Below, piece by piece: positions 50,458 to 60,584 of a DNA stretch of 64,000 nt. The stretch lies in contig NZ_CP041402.1 in NCBI RefSeq assembly GCF_007018905.1, positions 4,576,001 through 4,640,000 on the forward strand, in the 5' to 3' direction. Made by a program: the position numbers and the translations under genes. How positions within the stretch are numbered: the first letter of the stretch is position 1; every line of letters begins with the position of its first letter. This DNA comes from Tardiphaga sp. vice304. GTDB taxonomy: Bacteria; Pseudomonadota; Alphaproteobacteria; Rhizobiales; Xanthobacteraceae. The notes below the pieces were generated by a model. The model searched no databases and was not told where the DNA came from. It saw only the letters and a list, made by a program, of their open reading frames with translations.

Positions 50458-50538
50458 AGCCGCACGGCGCACGGCCCGCCGGTGATATCCAATTGAGAAT
50501 TCACCCCGACGCGCTATGATTTCAACAAGGCCGAACCA

Positions 50539-50772
50539 TTGCGCCGGGAGACGACCCTGTCCCTCATCATCAATGTCGACTACGACGAAGAAGCCCAGGT
50601 CTGGGTCGTGCAGAGCGACACGATCCCGCTGGTGACCGAATCGGATACGTTCGAAATCCTGTACCGCAAACTGCCGGACATGATACAGGACGTGCTGCTC
50701 GACAACGGCGACCCGCGGGCCGGCCAGGACGTGCCGTTCGAAGTAACGCCTCCATCGTATGGCGAGCGATAG
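50539..50772 (+). CDS. DUF1902 small protein, HicB-like fold
   Basis: 77 aa with a TTG start preceded by AAGG 8 bases upstream; no in-frame ATG is nearby. Core LIINVDYDEEAQVWVVQSDTIP then ESDTFEILYRKLPDMIQDVLL matches DUF1902, which has the beta-beta-beta-alpha fold of HicB antitoxins. Such genes may stand alone or with a toxin; none is obvious, although the FRG gene follows 37 bp away on the other strand. Confidence 0.68.
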   Translation: MRRETTLSLIINVDYDEEAQVWVVQSDTIPLVTESDTFEILYRKLPDMIQDVLLDNGDPRAGQDVPFEVTPPSYGER

Positions 50773-50809
50773 GCTCTCTCGAAAACGACATCGGAATAGC
50801 TTTCGTGAA

Positions 50810-51610
50810 TTAAGGCTCCTCCCGAATGGACAGGCTCTCCATTAAGCTATCTTCCGAGCCGAAAAGGGTGAACGCACTTAGATTATAGCGCTGCAGCTCT
50901 TTGAGAGCCTTTTTTCGTTCGCTATTCGCGATAACAAACTTAAAAACTACGTCCTGCTGAAATTTTGCCTCTGGATCGTAAGGCTGGCAGACCTCGGAAT
51001 GGTCCGCAAATAGCGGTCTCCCTCCGCCCCAAGAAGTGCAAATTGTATATTGCGATTGCTGCGAGAAATGTCGTTTCGGCCCGAGAACGTACGGCCCCAA
51101 CTGCGTGATTGATGGACTATCGCTTCCCCCGACCTTAAAGCCGCCGGCTGCTCTATCGCGAAACGCGAATATAGCAACGCTTTCCTCCGTGACAGAGTAA
51201 AAGGCAAAGTAAGCGGCGACAAAGGGGGATGCGCTCCAGTCTAATAATGGGGACGGAAAGCCATGATGACGCAAATAGACCATGTACGCATAGTGAGGCA
51301 AGTTTCCGAAATTGAACGTTCGATTAAAGCTATCGTAGTCGTTTAAGATTTTCGGCTCCAGAATCGAAAAATTCGGTTCGTCAAGCCACGAATTTTCCGT
51401 CAGAGCCTGGACCTCCGATTTTATCCTGAGAATCAGTCGATAGTAGTCGGACACTTCTTCGTAGTGCTCGCTTCGCTGCAAAGTGGTGTCCAGCTTCCAA
51501 GAGCTGGATGCATGTCCTCGGAAAAGTATTGTCGTGCCATCTGCACTGGCTTTCTCGAGAAGTTCATTGACAGAAAATTTGAAATCCTCCCAACTAATCT
51601 CACTTGTCAC
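50810..51610 (-). CDS. FRG-domain protein, lower-GC gene
   Basis: 266 aa. The FRG signature is at residues 30-32 in ILFRGHASSSWKLDTTLQR; the second motif is HYAYMVYLRHHGFPSPLLDW followed by SASPFVAAYFAF, and later TLFGSEDSL. FRG proteins occur in phage, plasmids and defence-type islands; the activity is not known. Visibly lower GC and different codon use from all neighbours point to transfer. ATG at 51610; divergent from a strong promoter at 51709 and a GC-rich non-coding stretch. Not linked to a recognisable partner gene. Confidence 0.85.
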   Translation of the reverse strand: MTSEISWEDFKFSVNELLEKASADGTTILFRGHASSSWKLDTTLQRSEHYEEVSDYYRLILRIKSEVQALTENSWLDEPNFSILEPKILNDYDSFNRTFNFGNLPHYAYMVYLRHHGFPSPLLDWSASPFVAAYFAFYSVTEESVAIFAFRDRAAGGFKVGGSDSPSITQLGPYVLGPKRHFSQQSQYTICTSWGGGRPLFADHSEVCQPYDPEAKFQQDVVFKFVIANSERKKALKELQRYNLSAFTLFGSEDSLMESLSIREEP

Positions 51611-51708
51611 GGACCGCTCCTTGTAAAGATTTGAAGAAAGTACGCCGAATAGAAGTCAGTTTTTTAAAATTACGGAAGCTTTTTGTAGCTGTCCGCGCCA
51701 TAGTTATC

Positions 51709-51737
51709 TTGACAATATCCCTACAGGACTATATACC
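51709..51737 (+). promoter_or_regulatory. Strong sigma70-like promoter before a GC-rich non-coding stretch
   Basis: TTGACA (51709-51714), 17-bp spacer, TATACC (51732-51737), with TATATA also overlapping. It faces away from the FRG gene and has no ORF with a ribosome site downstream. Confidence 0.55.
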
Positions 51738-51743
51738 CCTCCC

Positions 51744-52180
51744 CGTCCCGCCCATGAGGGGCGCTTCTCGAGGGCGCTCTGGGAGTGGAGCGGGATGCGG
51801 CGCCTGCGGACGTGGCTCGCACCCACGGCCCCGGGAGGCCGGGGGTCGCCGTCCGGGCCTACTACGGGGCTCTGCCGCACTTTGTCGGCTGGACGCGGGA
51901 CAGGCGAACGGCGGAAACGCCGGGGCTGACGGCAGTTGCCGGAGGCCCGCCACGTCCCCGGAAGCACGGTCCCCCGGACACAAGACGCCGCGATGGCGCG
52001 CCGAAAGGCGACGCGCGCCGGGACAGGGCCGTCGCAGGCCGTGGCCCGGAGCGTGACTATACAAGTTGCGCCTTTCGGCGCGTCGTCCCCCTCGTTGGGC
52101 GAGGGGAAACCGGGGGAGGCGAATTTGCGCGATGGCGCGAAAGCGACGGCGCGTGGGCGCCATTCAATTGGAAGCGAAGC
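51744..52180 (+). ncRNA. Candidate structured RNA or unknown repeat, GC-rich
   Basis: About 430 bp, markedly GC-richer than its surroundings, directly after the promoter at 51709. Hairpins visible: GCGCC TTTC GGCGC near 52068, CCCCTCG TTGGG CGAGGGG near 52088, GGCGCGCC/GGCG...CGCGCGCC near 51996, and CCCCTC/GAGGGG at the 5-prime end. Translations on both strands are Arg/Pro/Gly-rich and lack ribosome sites or family motifs, so protein coding is unlikely. Could be a small RNA or a dispersed rhizobial repeat; undecided. Confidence 0.35.
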
Positions 52181-52195
52181 CCTGCGTCCCTGGCT

Positions 52196-52321
52196 GTCAT
52201 TCCGGGGCACGCTGCGGTCGGCGAAGCCGATGAAGCGTGAACCCGGAATCCCGAGATGTTCATCGTCCCATATTGAGGTTCCGGGTTCGCTCGCGCTGAT
52301 GCGCTCGCGCCCCGGAACGAC
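52196..52321. repeat. Dispersed palindromic repeat, GTCATTCCGGG family, copy 2
   Basis: Ends GTCATTCCGGGG and CCCCGGAACGAC pair; ATATTGAGGTTCCGGGTTCG recurs with minor change at 33713-33834. It lies between the GC-rich stretch and the thiolase stop. Confidence 0.83.
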
Positions 52322-52346
52322 AGTGAGATGCCGGAGACGAAGGAGG

Positions 52347-53600
<1,254 letters not shown>

Positions 53601-53792
53601 GGTGTTCTCCCTACGTGTTTTTGATCTTGTTGTGGCGGGAGATTGGCCGACGCGGCCGCGAAGTCAAGCCGTACGACTGCAGGGCTGCCTTCTCGCTCGC
53701 TCCGCCCGGCGAAGCGAAGATTCGCGAGGAGGGATAATGATCGCGCCTTCTTCCGAAAATCGGTCATGGCCTGGCTGCATTGACGTCGCGCG

Positions 53793-54602
53793 CTACTTCG
53801 CAGCCGGCGGCGCCACCTGGGCCACCTGCCCGCTGCGCTTCAAGGCGTCGGCGACGAAGCCCGAGGCCTTCATCTCCTCGACGAAGGCGGCGAGATATTT
53901 CGCGCCGGCGTCGCGCTTTTGGCCTTCCACGCGCGGCATGCCCATTGCCTGCGCGATCTCCTGGAAATGGCCCGGCATCACGCGCATCTCCGGATGGTCC
54001 TTGGCATAGGCGTCGAGCTGCTGGCGGACGCCGGCGGCTACGTCGAGATGGTCGCCAACAAACATCTCGATCATCGCGGTGCCGCCGCCGGTTTTGACAC
54101 GCAGGATTTTGGCGTGCTGGATGGTGCGGGTGAGGTAGAGGTCGTAGGCCGAGCCGAGCCCGACGGCGATCTTGACGCCGGGCTTGTCGACGTCGTCGAC
54201 GTCTCTAAACGGCGAGTCCTGCCGTACCATGTAGGTGCCCTCGATCACCACATAGGGCGCGGTGAACGCGATCTCCGCGGCACGCACCGGCTCGATCGCC
54301 ATGAAGCCGATGTCCCATTCGCCAGACTTCGCGCCCTCGAACACCTTGCCGGCAGCCTCGTAGGGCACGAAGGCAACCGGCACGCCGAGCCGCCTGGCGA
54401 GTTCGGTGGCGAGATCAACGGAGACGCCGCGCGGCACGCCACCCTCCCCTTTCTGCGCCAGCACGCCGTTGCCGAAATTGATCGCGGCGCGCAGCATGCC
54501 GGAGGGCGCGAGGTCACGCACCACGTCCGCCGCAGGGGACTGCGCCATGGCCGACGAGGCGACTGTCAGCAGCGCCAGAACCATCGATAGCAACAACTGC
54601 AT
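53793..54602 (-). CDS. Periplasmic amino-acid-type binding protein (SBP_bac_3)
   Basis: 269 aa starting MQLLLSMVLALLTVASSAMA at 54602, six bases after AAGGG. Signal peptide ends AMAQS. Type II fold: LRAAINFGNGVLAQKGEGG, GVSVDLATELARRLGVPVAFVPY, WDIGFMAIEPVRAAEIAFTAPYV, GVKIAVGLGSAYDLYLTRTI, VAAGVRQQLDAYAKDHPEM. The polar amino-acid ABC family fits, but no permease or ATPase gene is near. Divergent from the chemoreceptor at 54772, so it could present ligand to that receptor; this is inference. Confidence 0.88.
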   Translation of the reverse strand: MQLLLSMVLALLTVASSAMAQSPAADVVRDLAPSGMLRAAINFGNGVLAQKGEGGVPRGVSVDLATELARRLGVPVAFVPYEAAGKVFEGAKSGEWDIGFMAIEPVRAAEIAFTAPYVVIEGTYMVRQDSPFRDVDDVDKPGVKIAVGLGSAYDLYLTRTIQHAKILRVKTGGGTAMIEMFVGDHLDVAAGVRQQLDAYAKDHPEMRVMPGHFQEIAQAMGMPRVEGQKRDAGAKYLAAFVEEMKASGFVADALKRSGQVAQVAPPAAK

Positions 54603-54771
54603 CTGCATCCCTTCGATCGGCTCCACACGCCGACGTTCAAATACGCAACCTGGGCGCGCGATATCCTCACATACGCGTCGTGCGCGGCGCCCCCCATCAA
54701 TGCTTGATTAATTCAAGCCCCCTAGGCTGGTGGCATCTTATATCTATTCCTTTTTCGCCGGACGGTGTTTC

Positions 54772-56853
54772 ATGAAGATCGGTACCTTGCTCACCATTGC
54801 CATCGCTTCGCTGTCGGCGACCGCCGGCGGCCTCGCCGTCTACATTGCGGCATCGAAGTTCGACACGATGGGACGAGTGGCGACGGCGCAGACGCGCCTG
54901 GCATTGGTCCGCGCCGTCGGCAACATCCCGCGCTATCTGAATTCGGAACGCGGCTTCTCCACCAACATCCTGTTCGGGCCCGCGGTTGTCGATCCGAAGA
55001 TGCGCGCCGATCTCGAAAAATTGCGCAAGCTAACCGACGGTGCGATCGAGAAGATGGAGCAGTTGCGCGCGACCACCGTCGCCACCCTCGACGACGCCGC
55101 CGAGATCGCACCGAAGATCGACGACATCGGCCAGCGCTTCAAGGCGCTGCGCGGCACGACCGACGCGGCCATCGCAGGACCGGCAGAAGCGCGTCGCGAC
55201 GCCGCCAAGAAAGTCGTCGCGGAGAATTCCGGCCTGAACGGCGTCGTCACCGTGCTGCTCACCGATCAGGTGCGCAAGATGGCGGCCGGCAATGGCGACG
55301 CCTATCGCCAGGCGATCAACGCCAATACCGCCTGGATGCTGCGCGACGTCGGCGGCTACAATGCCAGCGTGCACAAGAATCTGGTCGGCGCGGGCCGCGC
55401 CGGCACCGAGGCCGAACGGCTGGATCTCGCCCGCTCGCAGGGCGCCACCGACCAGGTGCTGGCGTCGCTGATGGAGATGCGCGGCAACCCGGCCACGCCC
55501 GCCAATGTCGTGGCCGCGCTGGACAAGATGAAAGAGGCCTATGTCGATCGCTTCGGCAATGAGCTGAAGCTGGTCAGGGCCGGCGCGGTGAGCGGCAAGT
55601 ACGAGCATGACGTCGATGCGTTCTATGTGGAATCGCAGCTTGGCCTGAATTCGGTGATCGGCGTGCGCGAAGCGCTCTACGACAATGCCGAATCCCTGCT
55701 CGAATCTTCGTATGACAGCGCGCGGCTCAGCTTCGTCATCGCGCTCATTGTGTTGCTCGCTGTCGTGGGTGCCAGTGTTGCCATGGTGGTGACGGTACGG
55801 CGCCGGATCGTGCAGCCGATCGTCGCGATCACGGCGTCGATGACGCGCCTTGCCAGCGGCGACGCGTCAGAAGCGACGCCAGCCAGCGATCGCCAGGACG
55901 AGATCGGCGCGATGGCCGCCGCCGTCCAGGTGTTCAAGGACAATATGATCACCGCCAGCCGCCTCACCGCGGATCAGGCGGCCGAGAACGACGCCAAGAT
56001 GCGCCGCGCCAGCCTGCTCGACGACCTCGCGAAATCCTTCGAAGCGCGGGTCGGCGAACTCGTCAGCGGGCTGTCGACGTCGTCCGCAACGATGGAGAGC
56101 GCCGCGCGCTCGATGTCCTCGACCGCCACCACGACCAACCGCCAGGCCGGCGTCGTGGCCGAGGCGTCGGAGCAGACCTCGTCGAACGTTCAGATGGTCG
56201 CCAGCGCCACCGAAGAACTGACGTCGTCGATCACCGAGATCAGCCGCCAGGTCGCGCAGTCCGCGCAGATTTCCGCGCGTGCCGTGGTCGATGCCCGCCG
56301 CACCGGCGACACCGCAGAGTCGCTCGCCGCCGGCGCGCAGAAGATCGGCGACGTGGTGATCCTGATCCAGAACATCGCCGCGCAGACCAACCTGCTGGCG
56401 CTCAACGCGACCATCGAGGCCGCGCGCGCCGGCGAGGCCGGGCGTGGATTTGCGGTCGTCGCCTCCGAGGTGAAATCGCTTGCCGGCCAGACTGCCAAGG
56501 CAACGACAGAAATCTCCGAACAGGTCGCCGCCATCCAGGGCGCCAGCGCCGAATCCGTCGCCGCGATCCGCAATGTCGTCAGCGTGATCACCGAGATCGA
56601 GCAGATCGGCCAGGCGATCGCCACCGCGATCGAGCAGCAGGGGTCGGCGACACGGGAAATCGCCCGCAACGTGCAGGAAGCCGCGCACGGCACGCAGCAT
56701 GTCACCTCCAACATCACCGGCGTGCAGCAGGCGGCCAACGATACCGGCGCAGCCGCCACGCAGGTGCTCGGCGCCGCCGAAGAGCTGTCGCAGCAGTCCG
56801 AGGACCTCGCCGCGCAGTTGCATCGCTTCCTCGCGGATGTCCGGGCGGCCTAA
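54772..56853 (+). CDS. Methyl-accepting chemotaxis protein with long helical sensor
   Basis: 693 aa from ATG 54772. Signal anchor ([20 protein letters not shown]), about 300 residues of mainly helical periplasmic sensor containing [14 protein letters not shown], a second span ([22 protein letters not shown]), HAMP ([23 protein letters not shown]) and the signalling domain [37 protein letters not shown]. Its N-terminus resembles the partial gene at the window start. Fourth chemoreceptor here; no cheA/W genes are in the window. Confidence 0.94.
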   Translation: MKIGTLLTIAIASLSATAGGLAVYIAASKFDTMGRVATAQTRLALVRAVGNIPRYLNSERGFSTNILFGPAVVDPKMRADLEKLRKLTDGAIEKMEQLRATTVATLDDAAEIAPKIDDIGQRFKALRGTTDAAIAGPAEARRDAAKKVVAENSGLNGVVTVLLTDQVRKMAAGNGDAYRQAINANTAWMLRDVGGYNASVHKNLVGAGRAGTEAERLDLARSQGATDQVLASLMEMRGNPATPANVVAALDKMKEAYVDRFGNELKLVRAGAVSGKYEHDVDAFYVESQLGLNSVIGVREALYDNAESLLESSYDSARLSFVIALIVLLAVVGASVAMVVTVRRRIVQPIVAITASMTRLASGDASEATPASDRQDEIGAMAAAVQVFKDNMITASRLTADQAAENDAKMRRASLLDDLAKSFEARVGELVSGLSTSSATMESAARSMSSTATTTNRQAGVVAEASEQTSSNVQMVASATEELTSSITEISRQVAQSAQISARAVVDARRTGDTAESLAAGAQKIGDVVILIQNIAAQTNLLALNATIEAARAGEAGRGFAVVASEVKSLAGQTAKATTEISEQVAAIQGASAESVAAIRNVVSVITEIEQIGQAIATAIEQQGSATREIARNVQEAAHGTQHVTSNITGVQQAANDTGAAATQVLGAAEELSQQSEDLAAQLHRFLADVRAA

Positions 56854-56927
56854 GCTGACCAATGGTGCGGCGTTAACCTTTACTAACGCCGCACCGCTAT
56901 GATCTGGCGAATCATCGGAGCCGGACC

Positions 56928-57248
56928 ATGCCGATCACATTCGCCCACGCCGCTTTCGCCGTCGTACTCAGCCTCATCGGCAGCCTGACCTCGGCCTCGG
57001 CCGCCGACATGGCGCACCGGTCCCGGCTCGGCGCGGTGTTTGCCGAGCCGACGAAGGTCGTCCGCGGGGCGGTCGTGACCCAGGACGAGGTGGTGGTGGT
57101 CGATCCCGGCTATGTGCGCACCTCTCCGCGGGTGGCCGGCTATTACGGCCAGGCGGGCGATTTCCACTACCGCAATTATTACGGCACGCCGCAGCCGCTG
57201 CTCCGCGGGGTGCTGCCGACCAATTGCGTGCTCGCGGTGGTGTGCTGA
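56928..57248 (+). CDS. Small exported hypothetical protein, 106 aa
   Basis: ATG 56928. Signal peptide about 26 residues (ends TSASAADM). Mature part has VVTQDEVVVVDPGYVRTSPRV, a GYYGQAGDFHYRNYYGTP aromatic stretch and ends VLPTNCVLAVVC with two Cys. No family recognised; the Tyr/Gly/His stretch and terminal Cys suggest a cell-surface or metal-exposed protein. Ends before a repeat. Confidence 0.7.
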   Translation: MPITFAHAAFAVVLSLIGSLTSASAADMAHRSRLGAVFAEPTKVVRGAVVTQDEVVVVDPGYVRTSPRVAGYYGQAGDFHYRNYYGTPQPLLRGVLPTNCVLAVVC

Positions 57249-57257
57249 CGGCCGAGC

Positions 57258-57390
57258 CGTAGGGTGGGCAAAGCCGACGTGCGCGTAACGCGCGGCGGCG
57301 TGCCCACCGCATCGCCGATGGTGGGCACGGCGCATCCGCCTTCGCCCTGCGGGCTTCGGCGGACAAGACAGCGCCTTTGCCCACCCTACG
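57258..57390. repeat. Dispersed palindromic repeat, TAGGGTGGGCAAAG family
   Basis: Ends TAGGGTGGGCAAAG and CTTTGCCCACCCTA are reverse complements; inside GCGTGCCCACC / GGTGGGCAC and CGCCTTCGCCCTGCGGGCTT pair. Related, eroded sequence at 36481-36578. Confidence 0.85.
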
Positions 57391-57478
57391 CGTTCCAACG
57401 CCGTCAGATACAAATCTCCCACGACCTGCTATTTTGCTGGCGCGCCGAGTCCATCAACCGGGCGCCGAGGATCGTGTC

Positions 57479-57616
57479 ATGGCAAAAGGCCAAATGAAGT
57501 CCAACAAAGAGAAGAAGAAACCGAAGGCCGACAAGAACATGAAGAAGGGAAGCGACGCCCCCGTGAATCCGTTCGCCGCCGGCAAGACCGCTTCAGGATC
57601 GTCGCCGAAGAAATAG
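57479..57616 (+). CDS. Basic lysine-rich microprotein, 45 aa
   Basis: ATG 57479 follows GAGGATCGTGTC. The sequence MAKGQMKSNKEKKKPKADKN then MKKGSDAPVNPFAAGKTAS is about one third Lys and has no membrane span. I recall similar short Lys-rich proteins in many rhizobia; a nucleic-acid or phosphate contact is possible. Function unknown. Confidence 0.7.
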   Translation: MAKGQMKSNKEKKKPKADKNMKKGSDAPVNPFAAGKTASGSSPKK

Positions 57617-57623
57617 GCCGTTC

Positions 57624-57816
57624 GTGTCCAGCGTCGGCCTGCACTGGAGCGCATTGGGATTTCTGTCCGTCCTGCTGGGGATTTTCGCGCCCGGGCTGAT
57701 CGTCGGCGGTGTGATCGGCGCTCTCGCCTGGCCGGCGCGGCGGCAGCGTCGGCGCGGTGATCGGGGCGCTGTTGCTCACGATCGGGTTCGGCATCCGTCT
57801 GCCGATGGGCTTTTGA
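57624..57816 (+). pseudogene. Small membrane-protein gene with frameshift
   Basis: GTG 57624 opens VSSVGLHWSALGFLSVLLGI followed by FAPGLIVGGVIGALAW in one frame; from about 57736 the next frame continues as RRGGSVGAVIGALLLTIGFG and ends at TGA 57814-57816. Neither frame alone makes sense as a small membrane protein, but joined they give two hydrophobic spans. One extra base (or two missing) near 57729-57740 would explain it. It follows the Lys-rich gene by 7 bp. Confidence 0.55.
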
Positions 57817-57968
57817 GCCCGGCGGCCACGCCCAGCCGCGCGGTCGTCACGAAGGCTTGAGCGATCTGCATGCTGCATCGCCACACTTTCGACGAGACGG
57901 CTGGTATCCTGTCCCCCGCACGGGGTGATCGGGGCATCGGCTTGATCTTGATGATGATGACGACGACA

Positions 57969-58844
57969 ATGAAATCGACGCTGGCGACCCTGGCAGCCGC
58001 GCCGCTCGGCGCCGCGATCTGGTTGACGCCGGTGTCCGCGCAGGATGCCTGGCGCGGCCTCGATCTTGCGCCGCCCGCCGAGATCGCCCCGACCGATGCC
58101 CCGCCCGCCGCTATCGAGGATCTTCCCGAGCCGGACTGGTCGCTGCTTGACACCAGCCGCCCGATCGCCAGCGCCTCGCCGCGCGAGCAGCGCGCCGCGG
58201 CCAAAGCGGCAGCCTCGGCCTGGAGCACGCATAAAAACGCCGATGGCTCCGCCGCGGTGTCGGTGAAGCAGCCGCTGCTGCCGTTCTGGGACACCCGAAT
58301 CGGCGCCGACCTCAACGTCGCCAGCCAGCCCTCGGCCTTCAGCGCCGCCGACGCCTACCGCAACCAGTTCGGCACCGGGACGCAGTCGAACTCGGGCGGC
58401 ACCGCCTGGGCGGCGATGACCGCGCCCGGCATGGGCGCGATCTGGGACAAGACCGCGATCGAGGCTCGCGTCGATCCGTTGTCGGACCAGAGCAAGTTCG
58501 GCACCTCGTTCAGCAAGTCGGTGCCGCTGGCCGGCAACCAGTATTCGCTGACGCTGCAGAATGGCTACAACGTGATCCAGCAGGGCAGCGTGCCGATCAT
58601 CGGCTTCAACGGCCGAGCCACCCGCAGCTACGAGACAGACCAGCAGGCGAAGCTGAGCATCGCCGACAGCGGCACCAGCCTGCTCGCCGGCCAGACACTG
58701 GCCACCACCGACGACCGATGGTTGCGCAAGGTCGGCGCCGAGCAGAAATTGTTCGGCGGCGTCAGCGTCTCCGGCACTATCAGCGAGACGCTGCAGGGTC
58801 CGGCCAACAAGAGCCTGACCGCCGGCTTCAAGCACAGCTGGTAA
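57969..58844 (+). CDS. Exported hypothetical protein, 291 aa
   Basis: Start taken at ATG 57969 (MKSTLATLAAAPLGAAIWLT), which gives a clean signal peptide ending SAQD; several ATG codons lie just upstream and no strong ribosome site decides. Pro-rich start (LAPPAEIAPTDAPPAAIEDLPEPDW), then beta-rich repeats (TRIGADLNVASQPSAFSA; QYSLTLQNGYNVIQQGS; GGVSVSGTISETLQGPA) ending LTAGFKHSW with a terminal Trp, like an outer-membrane barrel end. No family recognised; a barrel or surface protein is likely. Confidence 0.7.
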   Translation: MKSTLATLAAAPLGAAIWLTPVSAQDAWRGLDLAPPAEIAPTDAPPAAIEDLPEPDWSLLDTSRPIASASPREQRAAAKAAASAWSTHKNADGSAAVSVKQPLLPFWDTRIGADLNVASQPSAFSAADAYRNQFGTGTQSNSGGTAWAAMTAPGMGAIWDKTAIEARVDPLSDQSKFGTSFSKSVPLAGNQYSLTLQNGYNVIQQGSVPIIGFNGRATRSYETDQQAKLSIADSGTSLLAGQTLATTDDRWLRKVGAEQKLFGGVSVSGTISETLQGPANKSLTAGFKHSW

Positions 58845-59001
58845 TCGTAACGAAGCCTTCATCGCTTTTGCCGATAGTCCGCAAACATGGCTATTGCCGC
58901 ACCACGGCCGCGTTCTGGTCAAATTCAGGTGATTAATCGAGCGATGAGTCCGTCATGCGGGGGCCAGCCGCGCTCGCTCAACGCGAAACAAGGAAGAGCC
59001 G

Positions 59002-59433
59002 ATGAATGCGATCCATTCCGAGAAGACCGATCCCGTCACCGAAGACAGCGATCTGGCCGCCGTTTCCGAAGTTGAAGCGGGGATCCGCGACTTCGTGCGC
59101 AATGACGTCGCCTATCTGCGCCGCCCGGCGGCTGGCGTCGTGAGCAGCGCCCCCACCAGCACCGACCTGCCGATGGAGTCATCCACCGAAGCCACGGTCA
59201 ACAGCGTCAATTCGCTGATCCAGCGCGTTGCCGGCACCTCGCTTGCCGAGATCGAGAATCTCGTCAGCGAACTGGAAGCCTTGCGCGACCTGCTGCATGC
59301 CGAAGGCCAGCGCGTTCAGCGCGAAATCTCCGGCTACGCCCAGCTCAGCCAGGCTGCGATGAAATCGACCCGGCTGATCGCCGACAATGTCGCCCAGTGG
59401 AAGCGCACCGCCGACGGCCTGCGCCACGACTGA
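59002..59433 (+). CDS. Soluble helical hypothetical protein, 143 aa
   Basis: ATG 59002 follows AAGGAAGAGCCG. Polar N-terminus (MNAIHSEKTDPVTEDSDLAA), then helical stretches with coiled-coil character (LIQRVAGTSLAEIENLVSELEALRDLLHAEGQ RVQREI). No membrane span or family match. Followed 22 bp later by a clear terminator, so it is a single transcript unit. Confidence 0.72.
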   Translation: MNAIHSEKTDPVTEDSDLAAVSEVEAGIRDFVRNDVAYLRRPAAGVVSSAPTSTDLPMESSTEATVNSVNSLIQRVAGTSLAEIENLVSELEALRDLLHAEGQRVQREISGYAQLSQAAMKSTRLIADNVAQWKRTADGLRHD

Positions 59434-59455
59434 TCGACAAAGCCACCGACTTCGA

Positions 59456-59490
59456 AAAATGCCGCTTCCGGAAGGGAGCGGCATTTTGTT
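59456..59490 (+). terminator. Intrinsic terminator after the helical protein gene
   Basis: AAAATGCCGCTTCC, loop GGAA, GGGAGCGGCATTTTGTTT. Confidence 0.87.
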
Positions 59491-59624
59491 TGATGAGGCC
59501 TGACCTTCGATGCCTGCATGGTCTCGGGGACGACCGGGAAAAACAACCGCTTCAATCGGTACGATTGAACTTTTAGGCCGATCGGCGCGACTATACCCTG
59601 CGCAGACCACGCCTGGGGACGTTC

Positions 59625-59762
59625 ATGAAGACCATCAGACCGACCACGACCGAGCCGATTCCGGCCCGCAGTTCGCCGCCGCAGATCGGAATCATCATCG
59701 TGCGATTTGTCGGATTATTGGTGGTGGCAGTGGCCGTGCTGGCCTGGGGCTGGAGCCGCTGA
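59625..59762 (+). CDS. Small single-span membrane protein, 45 aa
   Basis: ATG 59625 follows GGGGACGTTC. Translation: polar MKTIRPTTTEPIPARSSPPQ then one span (IGIIIVRFVGLLVVAVAVLAWGW) and a short basic end SR. No family recognised. Coding supported by ribosome site, stop position and membrane topology. It is convergent with another microprotein at 59803-59952. Confidence 0.55.
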   Translation: MKTIRPTTTEPIPARSSPPQIGIIIVRFVGLLVVAVAVLAWGWSR

Positions 59763-59802
59763 GCGGCCCCGTGATCGCCGCGGTGCGGCGGTTAACAAAA
59801 CA

Positions 59803-59952
59803 TTACTGAAGGTCCGAGGAAACCTGCATCGTGTCGAGTGAATAGGCGCCGTCGGCGTAACCCTTCACCACCATGCAGGTCGCGAACATCACGGCCAGCG
59901 TCACGCTGGCAAAGATGAAGCCTACAAATTTAAGTCCGGTGCGGTCAGCCAT
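59803..59952 (-). CDS. Small single-span membrane protein, 49 aa
   Basis: ATG 59952 follows GGGGACTTCG. The protein reads MADRTGLKFVGFIFASVTLA, then the span continues VMFATCMVVKGYADG and ends AYSLDTMQVSSDLQ. No known family. Convergent with the 45-aa gene, 40 bp apart. Confidence 0.62.
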   Translation of the reverse strand: MADRTGLKFVGFIFASVTLAVMFATCMVVKGYADGAYSLDTMQVSSDLQ

Positions 59953-60100
59953 CGAAGTCCCCAAGATCTCTTTATCTTTATCGTCATCGTCCGTGTGTCG
60001 TACATCAACAACACACGGTTCAGAACGCCTTAACAACAAGGCAGTTCCTTGGCCGAATTTGGTAATGGTTAAATAGCCAGTTGTTTCCGGCGAAGTGTGC

Positions 60101-60583
60101 TCAGACGGCCACGCTCCGCTGTGGAACAAAGGCGGTGGCGAGGAAGGTGCACACCACTTCGCCACGCTGGTTGGTAGCGGTGTTGCGGGCCTGCACGATG
60201 CCCCAGCCCGGTTTCGAGGCGGTGGCGCGCACGGCTGCGACCTCATTGGCGTAGCTTATGGTATCGCCGGCCAGCACCGGCCGGAGCCAGCGCAGCTCGC
60301 GGAAACCGGGCGATGGCCCCCACACCGCCGGCACCTCGCCACGCGCGGAGGCTTCCGCCATCTGCCGCTGGCTGTCGGCCACCAGGAGCTTCATGCCTAC
60401 CGCCGTGATGTGCCAGCCGGACGCCGCAAGCCCGCCGAACAGCGATTTCTCGGCGGCTTCCTCATCGAGATGAAACGGCTGTGGATCGAACTGCACGGCG
60501 AACGCCTTGATCAATTCGGCGGTGAAGGTGAACGAGCCCATCTCGCGGCGATGGCCCAGTTCGATGTCTTCCAGAAAGCGCAT
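60101..60583 (-). CDS. MaoC-family dehydratase (hot-dog fold), copy 2
   Basis: 160 aa from ATG 60583. IELGHRREMGSFTFTAELIK, FAVQFDPQPFHLDEEAAEKS (the FDxxPxH hydratase motif), then LAASGWHITAVGMKLL and LRPVLAGDTI. Enoyl-CoA hydratase 2-like. One base after the stop of the gene at 60585-61043, so cotranscribed; the two may form a heterodimer. Substrate unknown. Confidence 0.9.
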   Translation of the reverse strand: MRFLEDIELGHRREMGSFTFTAELIKAFAVQFDPQPFHLDEEAAEKSLFGGLAASGWHITAVGMKLLVADSQRQMAEASARGEVPAVWGPSPGFRELRWLRPVLAGDTISYANEVAAVRATASKPGWGIVQARNTATNQRGEVVCTFLATAFVPQRSVAV

Positions 60584-60584
60584 G

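Noticed and set aside
50539..51610. DUF1902 and FRG genes as a toxin-antitoxin pair
   Set aside because: They are convergent, not cotranscribed, and differ in base composition; no known TA type has this arrangement.
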